64,000 nucleotides of DNA, from the NCBI RefSeq assembly GCF_051900415.1, contig NZ_JBHZGL010000003.1, positions 124,001 to 188,000 of the forward strand, given 5' to 3'. The notes beneath the pieces are model-generated. The model was given only the letters and a program-made list of their open reading frames with translations. It searched no databases and was not told where the DNA came from. Below, one piece after another: positions 24,717 through 33,989 of this stretch (position 1 is its first letter; each line of letters starts with the position of its first letter). Origin of the DNA: Frateuria_A sp051900415. Lineage in GTDB: Bacteria > Pseudomonadota > Gammaproteobacteria > Xanthomonadales > Rhodanobacteraceae. The translations under genes and the position numbers were made by a program.

Positions 24717-27700
24717 GGTTGGGTCTCCTGTTGGGCCAGGCGTCGCGCGGCGCGCTCTTCGATCCAGTCGTAGAGCACTGGCAGCAGCACGAGGGTGAGC
24801 AAAGTGGAGGTGATCAGGCCGCCGACCACCACGGTGGCGAGCGGGCGCTGGGTCTCGGCGCCGACGCCGCTGGAGAGCAGCATCGGTACCAGGCCGAGGA
24901 TCGCCACACTGGCGGTCATCATCACCGGGCGCATGCGCAAGGCGGTGCCGCGGATCACCGCCTCGCGTACGGGCAAGCCCTTTTCACGCTGTTCGTTCAA
25001 GAAGCTCACCAGCACGATGCCGTTCAACATCGCCACACCGAACACCGCGATGAAGCCGATCGCCGAGGGCACCGACAGGTATTGCCCGGTGATCGCCAGG
25101 CCGACGATGCCGCCGATGGTCGCGAACGGCACGTTGGCAAGGATCAGTCCCGCGTACTTGACCGAATTGAAGGCGGTGTAGAGCAGCACGAAGATGAAGA
25201 AGATCGTCGCCGGCACGATCAGCGACAGCCGCTTCAGTGCGCGTTGCTGGTTCTCGAACGCGCCGCCCCATTCGACGTAGTAGCCGGTCGGCAGCTTCAC
25301 CTGCTGGGCGATCTTCGCGTTGGCGTCCTTGACGAAGCCGTCGATGTCGCGGCCGCGCACGTCCATCTGGATCACCGCGTAGCGCTGCAACTGCTCGCGG
25401 CGGATGAACGAGTAGCCTTCCGCATCGCTGACCTTGGCGACCTGCGCCAGGCGCACGATGGCGCCGTTGGACGTGCGCAGCGGAATGCGCTCGATCGCCT
25501 GCAACGAGGCCTTGTCGTCCTTGTCCAGCCGCACGGTGATGTCGAAGCGCCGGACGCCGTCGAGCAGGGTGGAGACCGGTTCGCCGCCGATGCCGTTCTT
25601 GACCACGGTGAGCACGTCGTCGGCATTGAGCCCGTATCGCGCCAGCGCATCGCGGTCGACCTGGATGCGAATCTGCGGCTTGCCGATGTTCGCTTCCAGT
25701 ACGAGGTCCGCCACGCCGGGTACACCGGCCAGCACGTCCTTGATCCGCCCGCTCAACCGGTCGAGCTCACCCAGATCGTCGCCGTAGAGCTTCAACGCCA
25801 GGGTGGCACGCACGCCGGAAATCAGTTCCTCGATGCGCATCTGGATCGGCTGCGTGTAGCTCACCACCGCGGTGGGCAGCGCCGCGGTCAGTTCCATTTG
25901 CATGGCCTCCTCGATGCTCTCCAGCGTCTGCCCGTCGCGCCACTGGTCCTTCGGCTTGAGCGGCGTGTACACCTCCATGTAGTTGACGTCCGCCGTCTCA
26001 CCCTTCTCGGCACGGCCGATCATCGCCAGCGTGGTTTCCACCTCAGGAAACTTTTGCTTGATCAGCGTGGCGACCTGCTTGGAGATGTCGATCGATTCAT
26101 CCAGCGAGGCCGAAGGAATGGACGTGATGCGCCACATGATCGCGCCCTCCTTGAGGTTGGGCATGAACTCCTTGCCCAGGAAGGGGAACAGCGCCAGGCT
26201 GCCGACCAGCGCCGCGGCGGCGATGGCGAGCACGATCTTGCGGCGGGCCAGCGACCAGGCCAGCACCGTGGCGTAGTGGCGCTTGAGGAAGGCCACCAGG
26301 CGGGTGTCCTTCTCCTCCTTGGGCTTGAGCACCAGCGCGGCGAGCACCGGGATCAGCGTCAGCGCGAGCAGCAGGGAGCCGCCCATGGCGAAGCTGATGT
26401 TGAAGGCCATCGGCTTGAACATCTTGCCTTCGAGCCCCTGCAGGCTGAACAGCGGCAGGAACACCACGATGATGATGAGGATGGCGAACGCCACCGGGTT
26501 GGCGACCTCGCGGGCGGCCGCCAGCACGGCAGCGGTGCGGTCCACCGGCAATCCGTGGGCCTTGCGCTCGGCCATGATGCGGAAGGCGTTCTCCACCATG
26601 ACCACCGCACCGTCCACCATCATGCCGATGCCGATCGCCAGGCCGGCCAGCGACATCAAGTTGGCCGAAAGGCCGACTTGGTCCATGCAGATGAAGGCGA
26701 TCAGCATGGCGAGCGGCAAGGCCACCACCACGACCAACGCGCTGCGGAACTCGCCCAGGAACAGGAAGAGGATGATCGCGACCAGGATCGAGCCTTCGAT
26801 CAGCGCACGCACCGCGGTTTCCACCGCCGCGTTGACGAGCTCGGTGCGTTCGTACACCGGCTTGACCACCACGCCCGGCGGCAACGCCTGCTTGACCGTG
26901 TCGAGCTTGGCCTTGACCGCATCGACTACGCTCTTGGCGTTCTCGCCGATGCGTGCCAGCGCCTGGCCCATCACCACTTCCTTGCCGTCGCGGGTGACCG
27001 CGCCGGTGCGCGGTGCGCCGCCTTCGACGATGTCGGCGACGTCGCGCACATAGACCGGCGTGCCGTCCTCGCTCTTGAGCACGATGCTGCCGATGTCCTT
27101 GGCGTCCTGCACCAACCCTAAGCCACGCACGAGGTACTGCTCGCGGCCGACGTCGATGAAGTTGCCGCCCACTTGCGCGTTGTTCGCCTGCAAGACCTCG
27201 ATCACGTCCTTGAAGCCAAGGCCATGGGCGATCAGCTTCATCGGATCGATGCGCACCTGGTACTGCTTCTCCTGGCCGCCCCAGGAGGTGACATCGTCCA
27301 CGCCCGGTGCGGTGCGCAGGATCAGGCGAATGGTCCAGTCCTGCAGCGTGCGCAGGTCCATGTCGTTGGGTGCCTTGGTGGCATCCTTGAGCTTGGCGTC
27401 GTCGCGTTCGACGGTGTACCAGAACACCTGGCCCAGGCCCGACGTGTTCGGGCCCATCTCCGGCTTGCCGTAGCCGGCTGGCAGGCGATCGCCCACCTGT
27501 TGCAGCCGTTCGTTGACGAGCTGGCGGGCGAAGTAGATGTCCATGTCGTCATCGAAGTAGACCGACACGTAGGACAGACCGAATAGGCTGACCGAGCGGA
27601 TCTGCTGCACCTTCGGCAGGCCGGCGAGCGCCGATTCGACCGGCGTGGTGAGTAATTGCTCCACATCCTCGGCGGCGAGGCCGGACGCCTCGGTGTAGAC

Positions 27701-27847
27701 GTTGACCTGCACCGGCGTGACGTCGGGGAAGGCATCGATGGGAAGCTGGCGCACGGCCTGGAAGCCGAGGAAGCCGATCACTGCGAAGGCGATCAGCACC
27801 AGCACCTTGTAGCGCAGGGAGAGTTCGACGAGGCGTTCGAGCATCAT
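24713..27847 (-). CDS. czcA: Heavy-metal RND efflux pump, CzcA family
   Basis: A 1044-residue inner-membrane proton/cation antiporter with twelve membrane helices and two large periplasmic loops. The helix 4 signature reads AIGIGMMVDGAVVMVEN (Asp412, Glu419), closer to the Zn/Co/Cd/Ni classes (DG) than the Cu/Ag class (DA). With CzcB and CzcC it forms the envelope-spanning complex that expels divalent metal. Overlaps of four bases with both neighbours show tight coupling. The exact metal cannot be read from sequence; CzcD and the CzcI-like protein in the operon favour Zn/Co/Cd. Confidence 0.93.
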   Translation of the reverse strand: MMLERLVELSLRYKVLVLIAFAVIGFLGFQAVRQLPIDAFPDVTPVQVNVYTEASGLAAEDVEQLLTTPVESALAGLPKVQQIRSVSLFGLSYVSVYFDDDMDIYFARQLVNERLQQVGDRLPAGYGKPEMGPNTSGLGQVFWYTVERDDAKLKDATKAPNDMDLRTLQDWTIRLILRTAPGVDDVTSWGGQEKQYQVRIDPMKLIAHGLGFKDVIEVLQANNAQVGGNFIDVGREQYLVRGLGLVQDAKDIGSIVLKSEDGTPVYVRDVADIVEGGAPRTGAVTRDGKEVVMGQALARIGENAKSVVDAVKAKLDTVKQALPPGVVVKPVYERTELVNAAVETAVRALIEGSILVAIILFLFLGEFRSALVVVVALPLAMLIAFICMDQVGLSANLMSLAGLAIGIGMMVDGAVVMVENAFRIMAERKAHGLPVDRTAAVLAAAREVANPVAFAILIIIVVFLPLFSLQGLEGKMFKPMAFNISFAMGGSLLLALTLIPVLAALVLKPKEEKDTRLVAFLKRHYATVLAWSLARRKIVLAIAAAALVGSLALFPFLGKEFMPNLKEGAIMWRITSIPSASLDESIDISKQVATLIKQKFPEVETTLAMIGRAEKGETADVNYMEVYTPLKPKDQWRDGQTLESIEEAMQMELTAALPTAVVSYTQPIQMRIEELISGVRATLALKLYGDDLGELDRLSGRIKDVLAGVPGVADLVLEANIGKPQIRIQVDRDALARYGLNADDVLTVVKNGIGGEPVSTLLDGVRRFDITVRLDKDDKASLQAIERIPLRTSNGAIVRLAQVAKVSDAEGYSFIRREQLQRYAVIQMDVRGRDIDGFVKDANAKIAQQVKLPTGYYVEWGGAFENQQRALKRLSLIVPATIFFIFVLLYTAFNSVKYAGLILANVPFATIGGIVGLAITGQYLSVPSAIGFIAVFGVAMLNGIVLVSFLNEQREKGLPVREAVIRGTALRMRPVMMTASVAILGLVPMLLSSGVGAETQRPLATVVVGGLITSTLLTLVLLPVLYDWIEERAARRLAQQETQP

Positions 27848-28941
27848 TCCTCTCCCAGTTGCGAGCGCAGCAAGCGCGCCTTCAAGGCGAACGCGCCCTT
27901 GCGCACGTAGGTATCGCCGGGCTTGAGGCCCTGCGTGATGACGGTCCAGCCATCACGCGTGTCGCCGGTGACCACCGGTGCCGGCTCGAACTGACCTTTT
28001 CCCTTGGCAAGGAACACGGTGGGCTGGTTCTGCAGCAGCACGATCGCTTCGGCAGGCACCGCCAGTGCATTGAAACTGCCGCCGACGGCCAGGCGCGCTT
28101 CCACCAGTTCGCCCGGGTGCAGCAGGTCCTTACGGTTGTCGACCTCGATGCGCACGGGCACCGTGCGGGTGCGTTCGTTGGTCTGGTGCGAGCGCTGCAC
28201 CACGGTGCCGGGAAGGGAGGTGTCGTGTGCGATCGCGCGGGCCTGGCCGCCGGCCTCGACCCGCTCGGCATCGGCGGGCGCAAGCTGTGCCTCGACCCAC
28301 ACCGAATCTTCCTTGACCAATGTGAACAGTGTGCGGCCGGGTTCGACACGCTCGCCGACCAGGAAGTCATCGGTGGTGACACGGCCAGCAGCCGGGGCCA
28401 GCAGCTCGAAGCTGCCGTCGGCCGCCGATGATCCCTTGCGCAGCAATCCGTTGATCTGTCCTTCGGACAGGCCGTAGGCGCGAAGCTTGGCGCGGGCCTG
28501 GTCGCGAGCCACCTTGGCTTCGTTGTAGCGACGGGCCGAAACGGCTTGCGGACCCAGCGCCGCGATGCGCTGCCAATCCTGCGCGGCCACGATCAGCGCG
28601 CCTTGGGTTTCCGCTACTTCGACGCTGGAGAGCACTACGAGCGGATCGCCGGCCTTCACCACGTCGCCGAGCTTGGCCTTGCGGGCCAGCACCTGCGATT
28701 CCACCCGCGGCGAGACCAGCACCGTGGAATAGGCATCCGCCTTCACTTCACCGGGCGCCTTCAGCTCGTCGGTCAACGTGCGCGGCGCGGCCTTGGCGAG
28801 CACGATGCCCGCCTCCTGCAGAGCCTTGGCATCCAGCGCCAGCGGATCGGCGGGCGCCGGCTCCTGGGCCATGGCGGGCGCGGCCAGCGCGGCCAACAAG
28901 GCCCAGCCAAGCAGGTGTCGTTTCATATTTGTCGTTTTCAT
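27844..28941 (-). CDS. czcB: Periplasmic membrane-fusion protein CzcB
   Basis: A 365-residue adaptor of the HME-RND pump. A signal peptide (LLGWALLAALAAPAMAQ) is followed by a barrel-sandwich and hairpin region (SPRVESQVLARKAKLGDVVKAGDPL and its partner LLAPAAGRVTTDD) and a beta-barrel. It links CzcA in the inner membrane to CzcC in the outer membrane. A His-rich N-terminal metal-binding stretch, present in some CzcB proteins, is lacking. It overlaps czcA and czcC by four bases each. Two starts are possible, MKTTN at 28941 or MKRHL five codons later; the first overlaps czcC exactly. Confidence 0.92.
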   Translation of the reverse strand: MKTTNMKRHLLGWALLAALAAPAMAQEPAPADPLALDAKALQEAGIVLAKAAPRTLTDELKAPGEVKADAYSTVLVSPRVESQVLARKAKLGDVVKAGDPLVVLSSVEVAETQGALIVAAQDWQRIAALGPQAVSARRYNEAKVARDQARAKLRAYGLSEGQINGLLRKGSSAADGSFELLAPAAGRVTTDDFLVGERVEPGRTLFTLVKEDSVWVEAQLAPADAERVEAGGQARAIAHDTSLPGTVVQRSHQTNERTRTVPVRIEVDNRKDLLHPGELVEARLAVGGSFNALAVPAEAIVLLQNQPTVFLAKGKGQFEPAPVVTGDTRDGWTVITQGLKPGDTYVRKGAFALKARLLRSQLGEE

Positions 28942-30239
28942 CGGAAAGCATCCTGTGGGCGGCCATCGATCCAGTCGGCGAGGCGGCCGGCCGCGGTGAG
29001 GTAGTCGAACCAGGCCTGCCAGGCCTGGCTTTCCAGCTCCTGGCCGGACAGTGCGGTGTCCAGGCTCTGCTTGAGCTGCACGAGGTAGTCGGAGGTGCTG
29101 ATCTCGCCGGCGCGCCAGAGCTTTTCCAGCAGCGTGGTGCGGTCCTCGAAGGCGGCGGCGCGACCGTGGCGGAACGCCCCGGCGGCAGAGCGCAAGGCGC
29201 CGTAGCGTGCTTGCGCCTCCTGCAGCGCGGCACGCGCCGTCTGCTCCTGTGCCCGCACGTTGGCGCTCGCGGCATCGGCTTCGGCGTTGGCCGCCAGCAC
29301 CTCGGCCCGGCCCGTATTGAGCACGGGCAAGGGGATGGACACGGCCAGGCCAATCACTTGATCGGTACGCGGGCCGCTGCGGACTCGGCCACCGGTGAGG
29401 CTTAACGTGGGATCGGGGATGCGGGCGCGCCGCGCGACCTTAACGCCGGCCTCGGCGCTCGCGAGTTCGGCCCGCGCCCGGGTGAGTTGCGGCAGATCGT
29501 CGAGCGGACGTGGCGCGATGCTCGCGGCGTCCGGCGGCAGGGCCTTGGGCAGTGGCGGCAAGTCCCCGCTGCCGCTGGCTTGGTCGCCGATCGCCAGGAG
29601 CGCCGCACGCGCAGCGGCCTCGTTGCCCTCCAGCGTCGCCTGCTGGACCTGGGCCTCGCCGAGCGCGAGGCCGGCCAGGTCCCGCTCCGGGCTGCTGATG
29701 TCACCGACCTTGAGCCGCTGGGCGGCCAGCGTGTCGAAGCGCTGCATCAGCGCGAGCCGCTGACGGCCCAGTTCCGCTTGGCGCGCCGCCAGCGAAGCGG
29801 TCGACCAGGCAGTCAGCCAGCGTGTCGCGATGTCCCGCCGCAGGAGCGCGTAGCCCGCCTCGCTGGCACGCAGCTCCGCCTCGCCCTGGCTCGCACGGGC
29901 CCGGCGCTTGCCGGAGAGATCCAACGCCAGGCTGACGCCGGCGGTACGCCGATCCACGTCGGCGTTCTCGGCGGCCAGATCGAGCGAGGGGTTGTACAGC
30001 GACTGCGCGGCCGCCTGCGCTCGCGCCCGGGCGGCATCGAGCTCGGCACGCGCGGCTTGCACTTGGGGACTGGCGTCCCAGACGCGGCGCATCGCCACCT
30101 GTAACGCGCCGGGCGCGGTTATCGCTACCGCGGTAGTGGACGAAGGGGAAAGGGATTGATCGGGTTGCGGCGCGGCGTGCAACGCCAGCGCGGACAACAG
30201 ACACGCGGCACCCACGGGCACCAGACGCAAAACAGCCAT
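28938..30239 (-). CDS. czcC: Outer-membrane efflux channel CzcC (TolC family)
   Basis: The 433-residue protein begins with a signal peptide (VGAACLLSALALHAA) and shows two repeated outer-membrane-factor domains rich in coiled-coil heptads, such as RRVWDASPQVQAARAELDAA. It provides the outer-membrane tunnel of the pump. ATG 30239 has AGGAG about 8 bases upstream, which decides it over the in-frame start nine codons earlier. It is the first pump gene after the small CzcI-like gene, with 71 bases between them. Confidence 0.92.
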   Translation of the reverse strand: MAVLRLVPVGAACLLSALALHAAPQPDQSLSPSSTTAVAITAPGALQVAMRRVWDASPQVQAARAELDAARARAQAAAQSLYNPSLDLAAENADVDRRTAGVSLALDLSGKRRARASQGEAELRASEAGYALLRRDIATRWLTAWSTASLAARQAELGRQRLALMQRFDTLAAQRLKVGDISSPERDLAGLALGEAQVQQATLEGNEAAARAALLAIGDQASGSGDLPPLPKALPPDAASIAPRPLDDLPQLTRARAELASAEAGVKVARRARIPDPTLSLTGGRVRSGPRTDQVIGLAVSIPLPVLNTGRAEVLAANAEADAASANVRAQEQTARAALQEAQARYGALRSAAGAFRHGRAAAFEDRTTLLEKLWRAGEISTSDYLVQLKQSLDTALSGQELESQAWQAWFDYLTAAGRLADWIDGRPQDAFR

Positions 30240-30310
30240 GCAGCCATCTCCTGAAAAAACGTTCACGGGCGAGGCAGCCGCAAGGCGGCTACCTCAGGAC
30301 GGGAGCGATT

Positions 30311-30703
30311 TCAGGCGATGGGAGGGCGCAACAGCGAGCCGGTGACGGCTGGCACCCACCCGGACGAAAGGGCGGGTACAGGGAGCTGGGGCTCCTGCGC
30401 GAGGGCAGGTGTTGCCGCACTGGAGGGCAAGGTCATCGAGTGGGCGCAGGCGCAATGGCAACGACTGCCTTCGCCCAGCCAACAGGTGCCATCGTCGCTT
30501 GCCGAGGGTGCGTCGATGGCGAGGTCAGATGAGGTGTCGAGATGGGCTATTGCCGTGGAGTCTGTCGCACGAGAGGTGCCCGGACCATCGGCCAGGCACA
30601 CGGTACCCGAGGCAAACTTGACCAGCAACACGAACACGGCCAACACCCACAGGCCGCGGTGGCGGCGCAGTCGGGTCAGCAGTGGCGTGGCGTGCGGAGG
30701 CAT
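30311..30703 (-). CDS. Small Cys/His-motif protein heading the czc operon (CzcI-like)
   Basis: 130 residues: an N-terminal membrane or signal segment (LWVLAVFVLLVKFASG), a central GTCWLGEGSRCHCACAHS metal-type cluster and a Pro-rich C-terminus ending LLRPPIA. Its position just before czcC is that of CzcI in Cupriavidus, a small periplasmic protein tied to regulation of czc. Similarity to CzcI itself cannot be shown by eye. Two other proteins of the same design head the copper operons in this window. Confidence 0.6.
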   Translation of the reverse strand: MPPHATPLLTRLRRHRGLWVLAVFVLLVKFASGTVCLADGPGTSRATDSTAIAHLDTSSDLAIDAPSASDDGTCWLGEGSRCHCACAHSMTLPSSAATPALAQEPQLPVPALSSGWVPAVTGSLLRPPIA

Positions 30704-30780
30704 CCCTTGATGCTAAGTGGCGCTCACGCCGTTACACAATCGCATGCCGTCATTTGACGCGACCAGACAGCACCTTTACC

Positions 30781-30920
30781 CTCGCCGCTCCCTTGGGGAG
30801 TAGCCGCCTTCGTATCCAGAAGGGGTCGCGTCAACACACTTGGCCTCATGGCCATGGCGCAACCGGTCATAAGCGACTTGGCAAGACCATTGGTACCTGC
30901 GTTCGTCCCGGTCGGGCGAG
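30781..30920 (+). ncRNA. yybP-ykoY (manganese) riboswitch
   Basis: The leader holds the landmarks of the Mn2+ aptamer in order: TTGGGGAGTAGCCGCC at 30793, GTCAACA at 30830, a CATGGC element at 30853 and a GGCAAGACC segment near 30881. CTCGCC at 30781 can pair with GGCGAG at 30915 to close the base stem. It lies 45 bases upstream of a cation antiporter on the same strand. Binding of Mn2+ in this family stabilises the aptamer and usually turns the downstream exporter on. The expression platform is not clear to me; a GC-rich stem and a five-T run (30920-30945) may be a terminator. Confidence 0.8.
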
Positions 30921-30964
30921 AGCGCAGGCGCCATTGGCTTTTTCGCCCGGCCCAAGGTTCCTCG

Positions 30965-31972
30965 ATGCAAAGCTTATTGCTAACGCTGGCCTTCCTCTTG
31001 GGCTCGGCTGTCGTGATCTATCTCGCCTGCGAATATTTCGTCAATGGCGTGGAATGGGTGGGGCGCAAGCTCGCCGTCGGCCAGCAGGCCACGGGCTCCA
31101 TCCTTGCCGCCTTCGGCACTGCGTTGCCCGAGAGCGTGGTTACCTTCATCGCCGTGGTTTTCGGCGCCGACGCCAGCCAGAAGGCGATCGGTGTGGGCGC
31201 GGCGCTCGGTGGTCCCCTGGTACTGGCTACGATCGCCTACGCGGTGGTGGGCGCCACCTTGCTCGCGACCCGTAAGTCGTTGCCGCAGACCGAAGCAGTT
31301 GCGCGCCAGTTCAAGCGCCTGGCGCACGACCAAGGCTGGTTCCTTGCCATCTTCCTGGTGAAGATCACCTTGGGCTTGGTGGTGTTTTCCTACAAGCCTT
31401 GGTTGGGCGCGCTGTTCCTGGCGGCTTATGCCTTCTATTTCTGGAAGGAGATGGGCGGTGAGCAGGTGGAGGAAGAGGGGGAACTGGAGCCGTTGAAGTT
31501 CCAACCCAGACGCGACACGCCCCATGCGTGGGCGGCGGGGGCGCAGACGTTGATCGCCCTGGTGGTCATCTTCGTAACTTCTCACTTCTTCGTGGCCCAG
31601 CTCGACGCCCTGGCGCCGATGCTCGGCATGGACTCCCAACTGCTCGCGCTGCTGCTGAGCCCCATCGCCACCGAACTGCCCGAGACCCTCAACGCCATCA
31701 TCTGGGTACGCCAAGGCAAGCATCGTCTGGCGCTGGCCAATATCAGCGGAGCGATGATGATCCAGGCTACGGTGCCCACCGCGTTAGGTCTGTTTTTCAC
31801 CCCGTGGGTGTTCGATCGCGCCCTGGTGCTTGCCGCGGTCATCACCATGGTGGCCGTCGGAACGATGTTTGTGGCGTTCTGCCATGGCGTGATCTCGCGC
31901 AAGCTCCTGGCGTCGATGGCCCTGTGGTACGTAGTGTTTGCGGTGCTGCTGGTCGCCCTGCACTTGGCCTAA
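30965..31972 (+). CDS. Sodium/calcium exchanger-family cation antiporter under Mn riboswitch
   Basis: A 335-residue inner-membrane protein with ten hydrophobic segments and the two inverted CaCA repeats: GTALPESVVTF in the first half and SPIATELPETLNAI in the second. Both hold the acidic ion-binding Glu. Family members exchange Ca2+ (or Mn2+) for Na+ or H+. The yybP-ykoY riboswitch in its leader makes manganese export the best guess. ATG 30965 follows AAGG and lies downstream of the aptamer; the frame is open back to 30848, but that part is the riboswitch itself. Confidence 0.85.
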   Translation: MQSLLLTLAFLLGSAVVIYLACEYFVNGVEWVGRKLAVGQQATGSILAAFGTALPESVVTFIAVVFGADASQKAIGVGAALGGPLVLATIAYAVVGATLLATRKSLPQTEAVARQFKRLAHDQGWFLAIFLVKITLGLVVFSYKPWLGALFLAAYAFYFWKEMGGEQVEEEGELEPLKFQPRRDTPHAWAAGAQTLIALVVIFVTSHFFVAQLDALAPMLGMDSQLLALLLSPIATELPETLNAIIWVRQGKHRLALANISGAMMIQATVPTALGLFFTPWVFDRALVLAAVITMVAVGTMFVAFCHGVISRKLLASMALWYVVFAVLLVALHLA

Positions 31973-32025
31973 GTCTTGCTGCCTACTGGCAGCACACCTT
32001 GTGAGACGACCACCACCGCTTAAGG

Positions 32026-32057
32026 GGACGGAAACGGCACGCGTGCCGTTTCCGTCC
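32026..32057. terminator. Perfect bidirectional hairpin between convergent genes
   Basis: A perfect 32-base palindrome: the left half GGACGGAAACGGCACG is followed at once by its reverse complement. It lies between the antiporter and acr3 stops and should end transcription from both sides. Confidence 0.75.
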
Positions 32058-32059
32058 GG

Positions 32060-33133
32060 TTAGGCGCGTGCTTCGTACCAGTGGCGCGAGCGATTGACGA
32101 TGCGCACCACCGAAAGCATCACTGGCACTTCGATCAGCACGCCCACGACGGTTGCCAATGCCGCGCCCGAATGCACCCCGAAGAGGCCCACGGCGGTTGC
32201 GACAGCCAACTCGAAGAAGTTGCTGGCGCCGATCAGGGCCGAAGGGCCTGCCACGCAATGCGGCACGTCGAAGCGGCGGTTGAGCCAGTACGCCAGCCCC
32301 GAATTGAAATACACCTGGATCAGAATAGGCACGGCAAGCATCACGATGACAGCCGGCTGGGCGAGAATCTGCTGACCCTGGAAGCCAAACAGCAAGACCA
32401 GTGTGGCCAGCAGGGCCACCAGCGACACGGGCCCCAACCGCTGCAGCAGCGCCTGCAGCTGGGCCGCGCCACCCCGCGCCAGAATGACGCGTCGAAGAAA
32501 CACGCTACAGGCGACCGGCACCACGATGTAGAGCAACACAGAAAGAATGAGCGTGTTCCACGGCACCGTGATCGAGGAAATTCCGAGCAGCAAGGCCACG
32601 ATGGGCGCGAAGGCCACGACCATGATGGCGTCGTTCAGGGCCACCTGGCTCAAGGTGAAGTTTGGCTCGCCCTGACACAGATTGCTCCACACAAAGACCA
32701 TGGCGGTACACGGTGCGGCAGCAAGCAGGATCAGCCCAGCGATGTAGGAATCCAACTGCTCCGCCGGCAGGTAGGCCGCGAACACGTGGCGTACGAAGAT
32801 CCAGCCCAGCAGCGCCATCGAAAACGGCTTGACAGCCCAATTGACGAACAGGGTCACGCCAATGCCTTTCCATTGCCGCCTCACACCGGCCAATGCACCG
32901 AAGTCGATCTTCAGCAGCATGGGGATGATCATCAGCCAGATGAGCGCCGCGACCGGCAGGTTCACCTGGGCGACCTCCATATGGCCAAGGGCCTCGAAGG
33001 CGCGCGGCAGGATGTGACCGAGCAGCGTGCCCGTGACGATGCACAGCGCGACCCACGCTGTGAGGTAGCGCTCGAAGAAGCCGATACGAGCTGCTTTCGG
33101 GGTGGCCCGATGTGGGCTCGTCGCCTGGTTCAT
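32060..33133 (-). CDS. acr3: Arsenite efflux transporter Acr3 (ArsB-type ACR3 family)
   Basis: The 357-residue inner-membrane protein has ten hydrophobic helices. The ACR3 signature is clear in LLAAAPCTAMVFVWSNL with its conserved Cys, followed by NDAIMVV, and GLAYWLN and ASNFFELAVA near the end. It expels arsenite and antimonite using the proton gradient, with no ArsA ATPase nearby. ATG 33133 overlaps the arsC stop by four bases (ATGA), so reductase and exporter are made together. The frame extends upstream, but that part is antisense-like and lies inside arsC. Confidence 0.94.
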   Translation of the reverse strand: MNQATSPHRATPKAARIGFFERYLTAWVALCIVTGTLLGHILPRAFEALGHMEVAQVNLPVAALIWLMIIPMLLKIDFGALAGVRRQWKGIGVTLFVNWAVKPFSMALLGWIFVRHVFAAYLPAEQLDSYIAGLILLAAAPCTAMVFVWSNLCQGEPNFTLSQVALNDAIMVVAFAPIVALLLGISSITVPWNTLILSVLLYIVVPVACSVFLRRVILARGGAAQLQALLQRLGPVSLVALLATLVLLFGFQGQQILAQPAVIVMLAVPILIQVYFNSGLAYWLNRRFDVPHCVAGPSALIGASNFFELAVATAVGLFGVHSGAALATVVGVLIEVPVMLSVVRIVNRSRHWYEARA

Positions 33134-33645
33134 GCGGCGTCCTCCGCACGGTCCGCTTTCAGCGCACCGATGCCGTCGAGCGTCCGCTTGAGCTCTTCCC
33201 GGTCCATCGTTTCCACTGGCAGTTGCAGGAACGCCATGATCCGGTCGGTAATCAGCCTGTGCGCCTTGTGGAATGCCTTCTGGACCACCTCGGCACTTCC
33301 CGTGGCCGCTGCCGGATCGGGCAGGCCCCAATGGGTGCGCACGAAATCCCCAAAGAGCACAGGGCACGGCTCGCTTGCTGCGCTGTCGCACACGGTGATG
33401 ACGATGTCGAGCGCAGGCGCCTGCTCACCGACGAACCGGTCCCAGGACTTGCTGGACAATCCCTCGACGGGAATGCGTGCGGTCGCCAGTTCCTCCAGGG
33501 CGTAGGGGTTCACCTGACCGGTCGGTTTGCTGCCCGCGCTGCAGGCTTCGAATCGGCCTTTACCCAGGTAGTTGAGCGTGGCCTCCGACAGGATGCTGCG
33601 CGCGGAATTGCCCGTGCAGATGAAGAGGACGCGGCAAGGGTGCAT
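33130..33645 (-). CDS. arsC: Arsenate reductase, low-molecular-weight phosphatase type
   Basis: A 171-residue cytoplasmic enzyme that reduces arsenate to arsenite for export by Acr3. The catalytic P-loop is FICTGNSARS (C-x5-R) close to the N-terminus. The redox cysteine pair common to thioredoxin-linked ArsC is visible as VCDSAASEPCP. A helical C-terminus of about 30 residues (RITDRI, ELKRTLDGIGALKADRAED) extends beyond the core. It lies between arsR, 24 bases upstream, and acr3, which it overlaps. Confidence 0.93.
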   Translation of the reverse strand: MHPCRVLFICTGNSARSILSEATLNYLGKGRFEACSAGSKPTGQVNPYALEELATARIPVEGLSSKSWDRFVGEQAPALDIVITVCDSAASEPCPVLFGDFVRTHWGLPDPAAATGSAEVVQKAFHKAHRLITDRIMAFLQLPVETMDREELKRTLDGIGALKADRAEDAA

Positions 33646-33669
33646 GGGGATCTCTCGTCGTGAAATGGA

Positions 33670-33987
33670 TCAGAAGCATTTGGGCGGTCGGCATTGCTCG
33701 GGCTGCCCCTCGCAGCAGTGCTCCGTCAGGTAATCGATCAGCTCCCGCATGGCGGGAAAATTCGCGCGATAGCGGATGTAGCGTCCTTCAGCGAAGGATT
33801 CCGCCAAACCTGCTTGCACCAGACCCTTCAGATGGAATGACAGGTTGGACCCGCTCAGCCCGGTGTGCTCGCTGATCTCACCCACCACGGCACCCTCCGG
33901 GCCACGCGTGACCAGGTAGCGAAAGATGCCCAGCCGGTTGTCTTGCGCCAGGCCGGCCAGTGCGCGAACGGCGGTCTTGGTTTCCAT
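33670..33987 (-). CDS. arsR: ArsR-family arsenic-responsive repressor
   Basis: A 105-residue winged-helix repressor. The DNA-binding helix lies in ISEHTGLSGSNLSFHLKGL. The ELCVCDL site of Escherichia coli ArsR is absent; instead cysteines cluster at the C-terminus (Cys91, Cys92, Cys99, Cys104, in HCCEGQPEQC), like the arsenite site of Acidithiobacillus-type ArsR. It should dissociate from DNA when arsenite binds. It begins arsR-arsC-acr3 and an inverted-repeat operator lies 2 bases from its start codon, between it and divergent arsH. Confidence 0.92.
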   Translation of the reverse strand: METKTAVRALAGLAQDNRLGIFRYLVTRGPEGAVVGEISEHTGLSGSNLSFHLKGLVQAGLAESFAEGRYIRYRANFPAMRELIDYLTEHCCEGQPEQCRPPKCF

Positions 33988-33989
33988 AT

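Noticed and set aside
24719..27121. Open frame of 800 codons on the plus strand
   Set aside because: Antisense of czcA; the translation is rich in His, Gln and Asp with no domain, while czcA has full family motifs.
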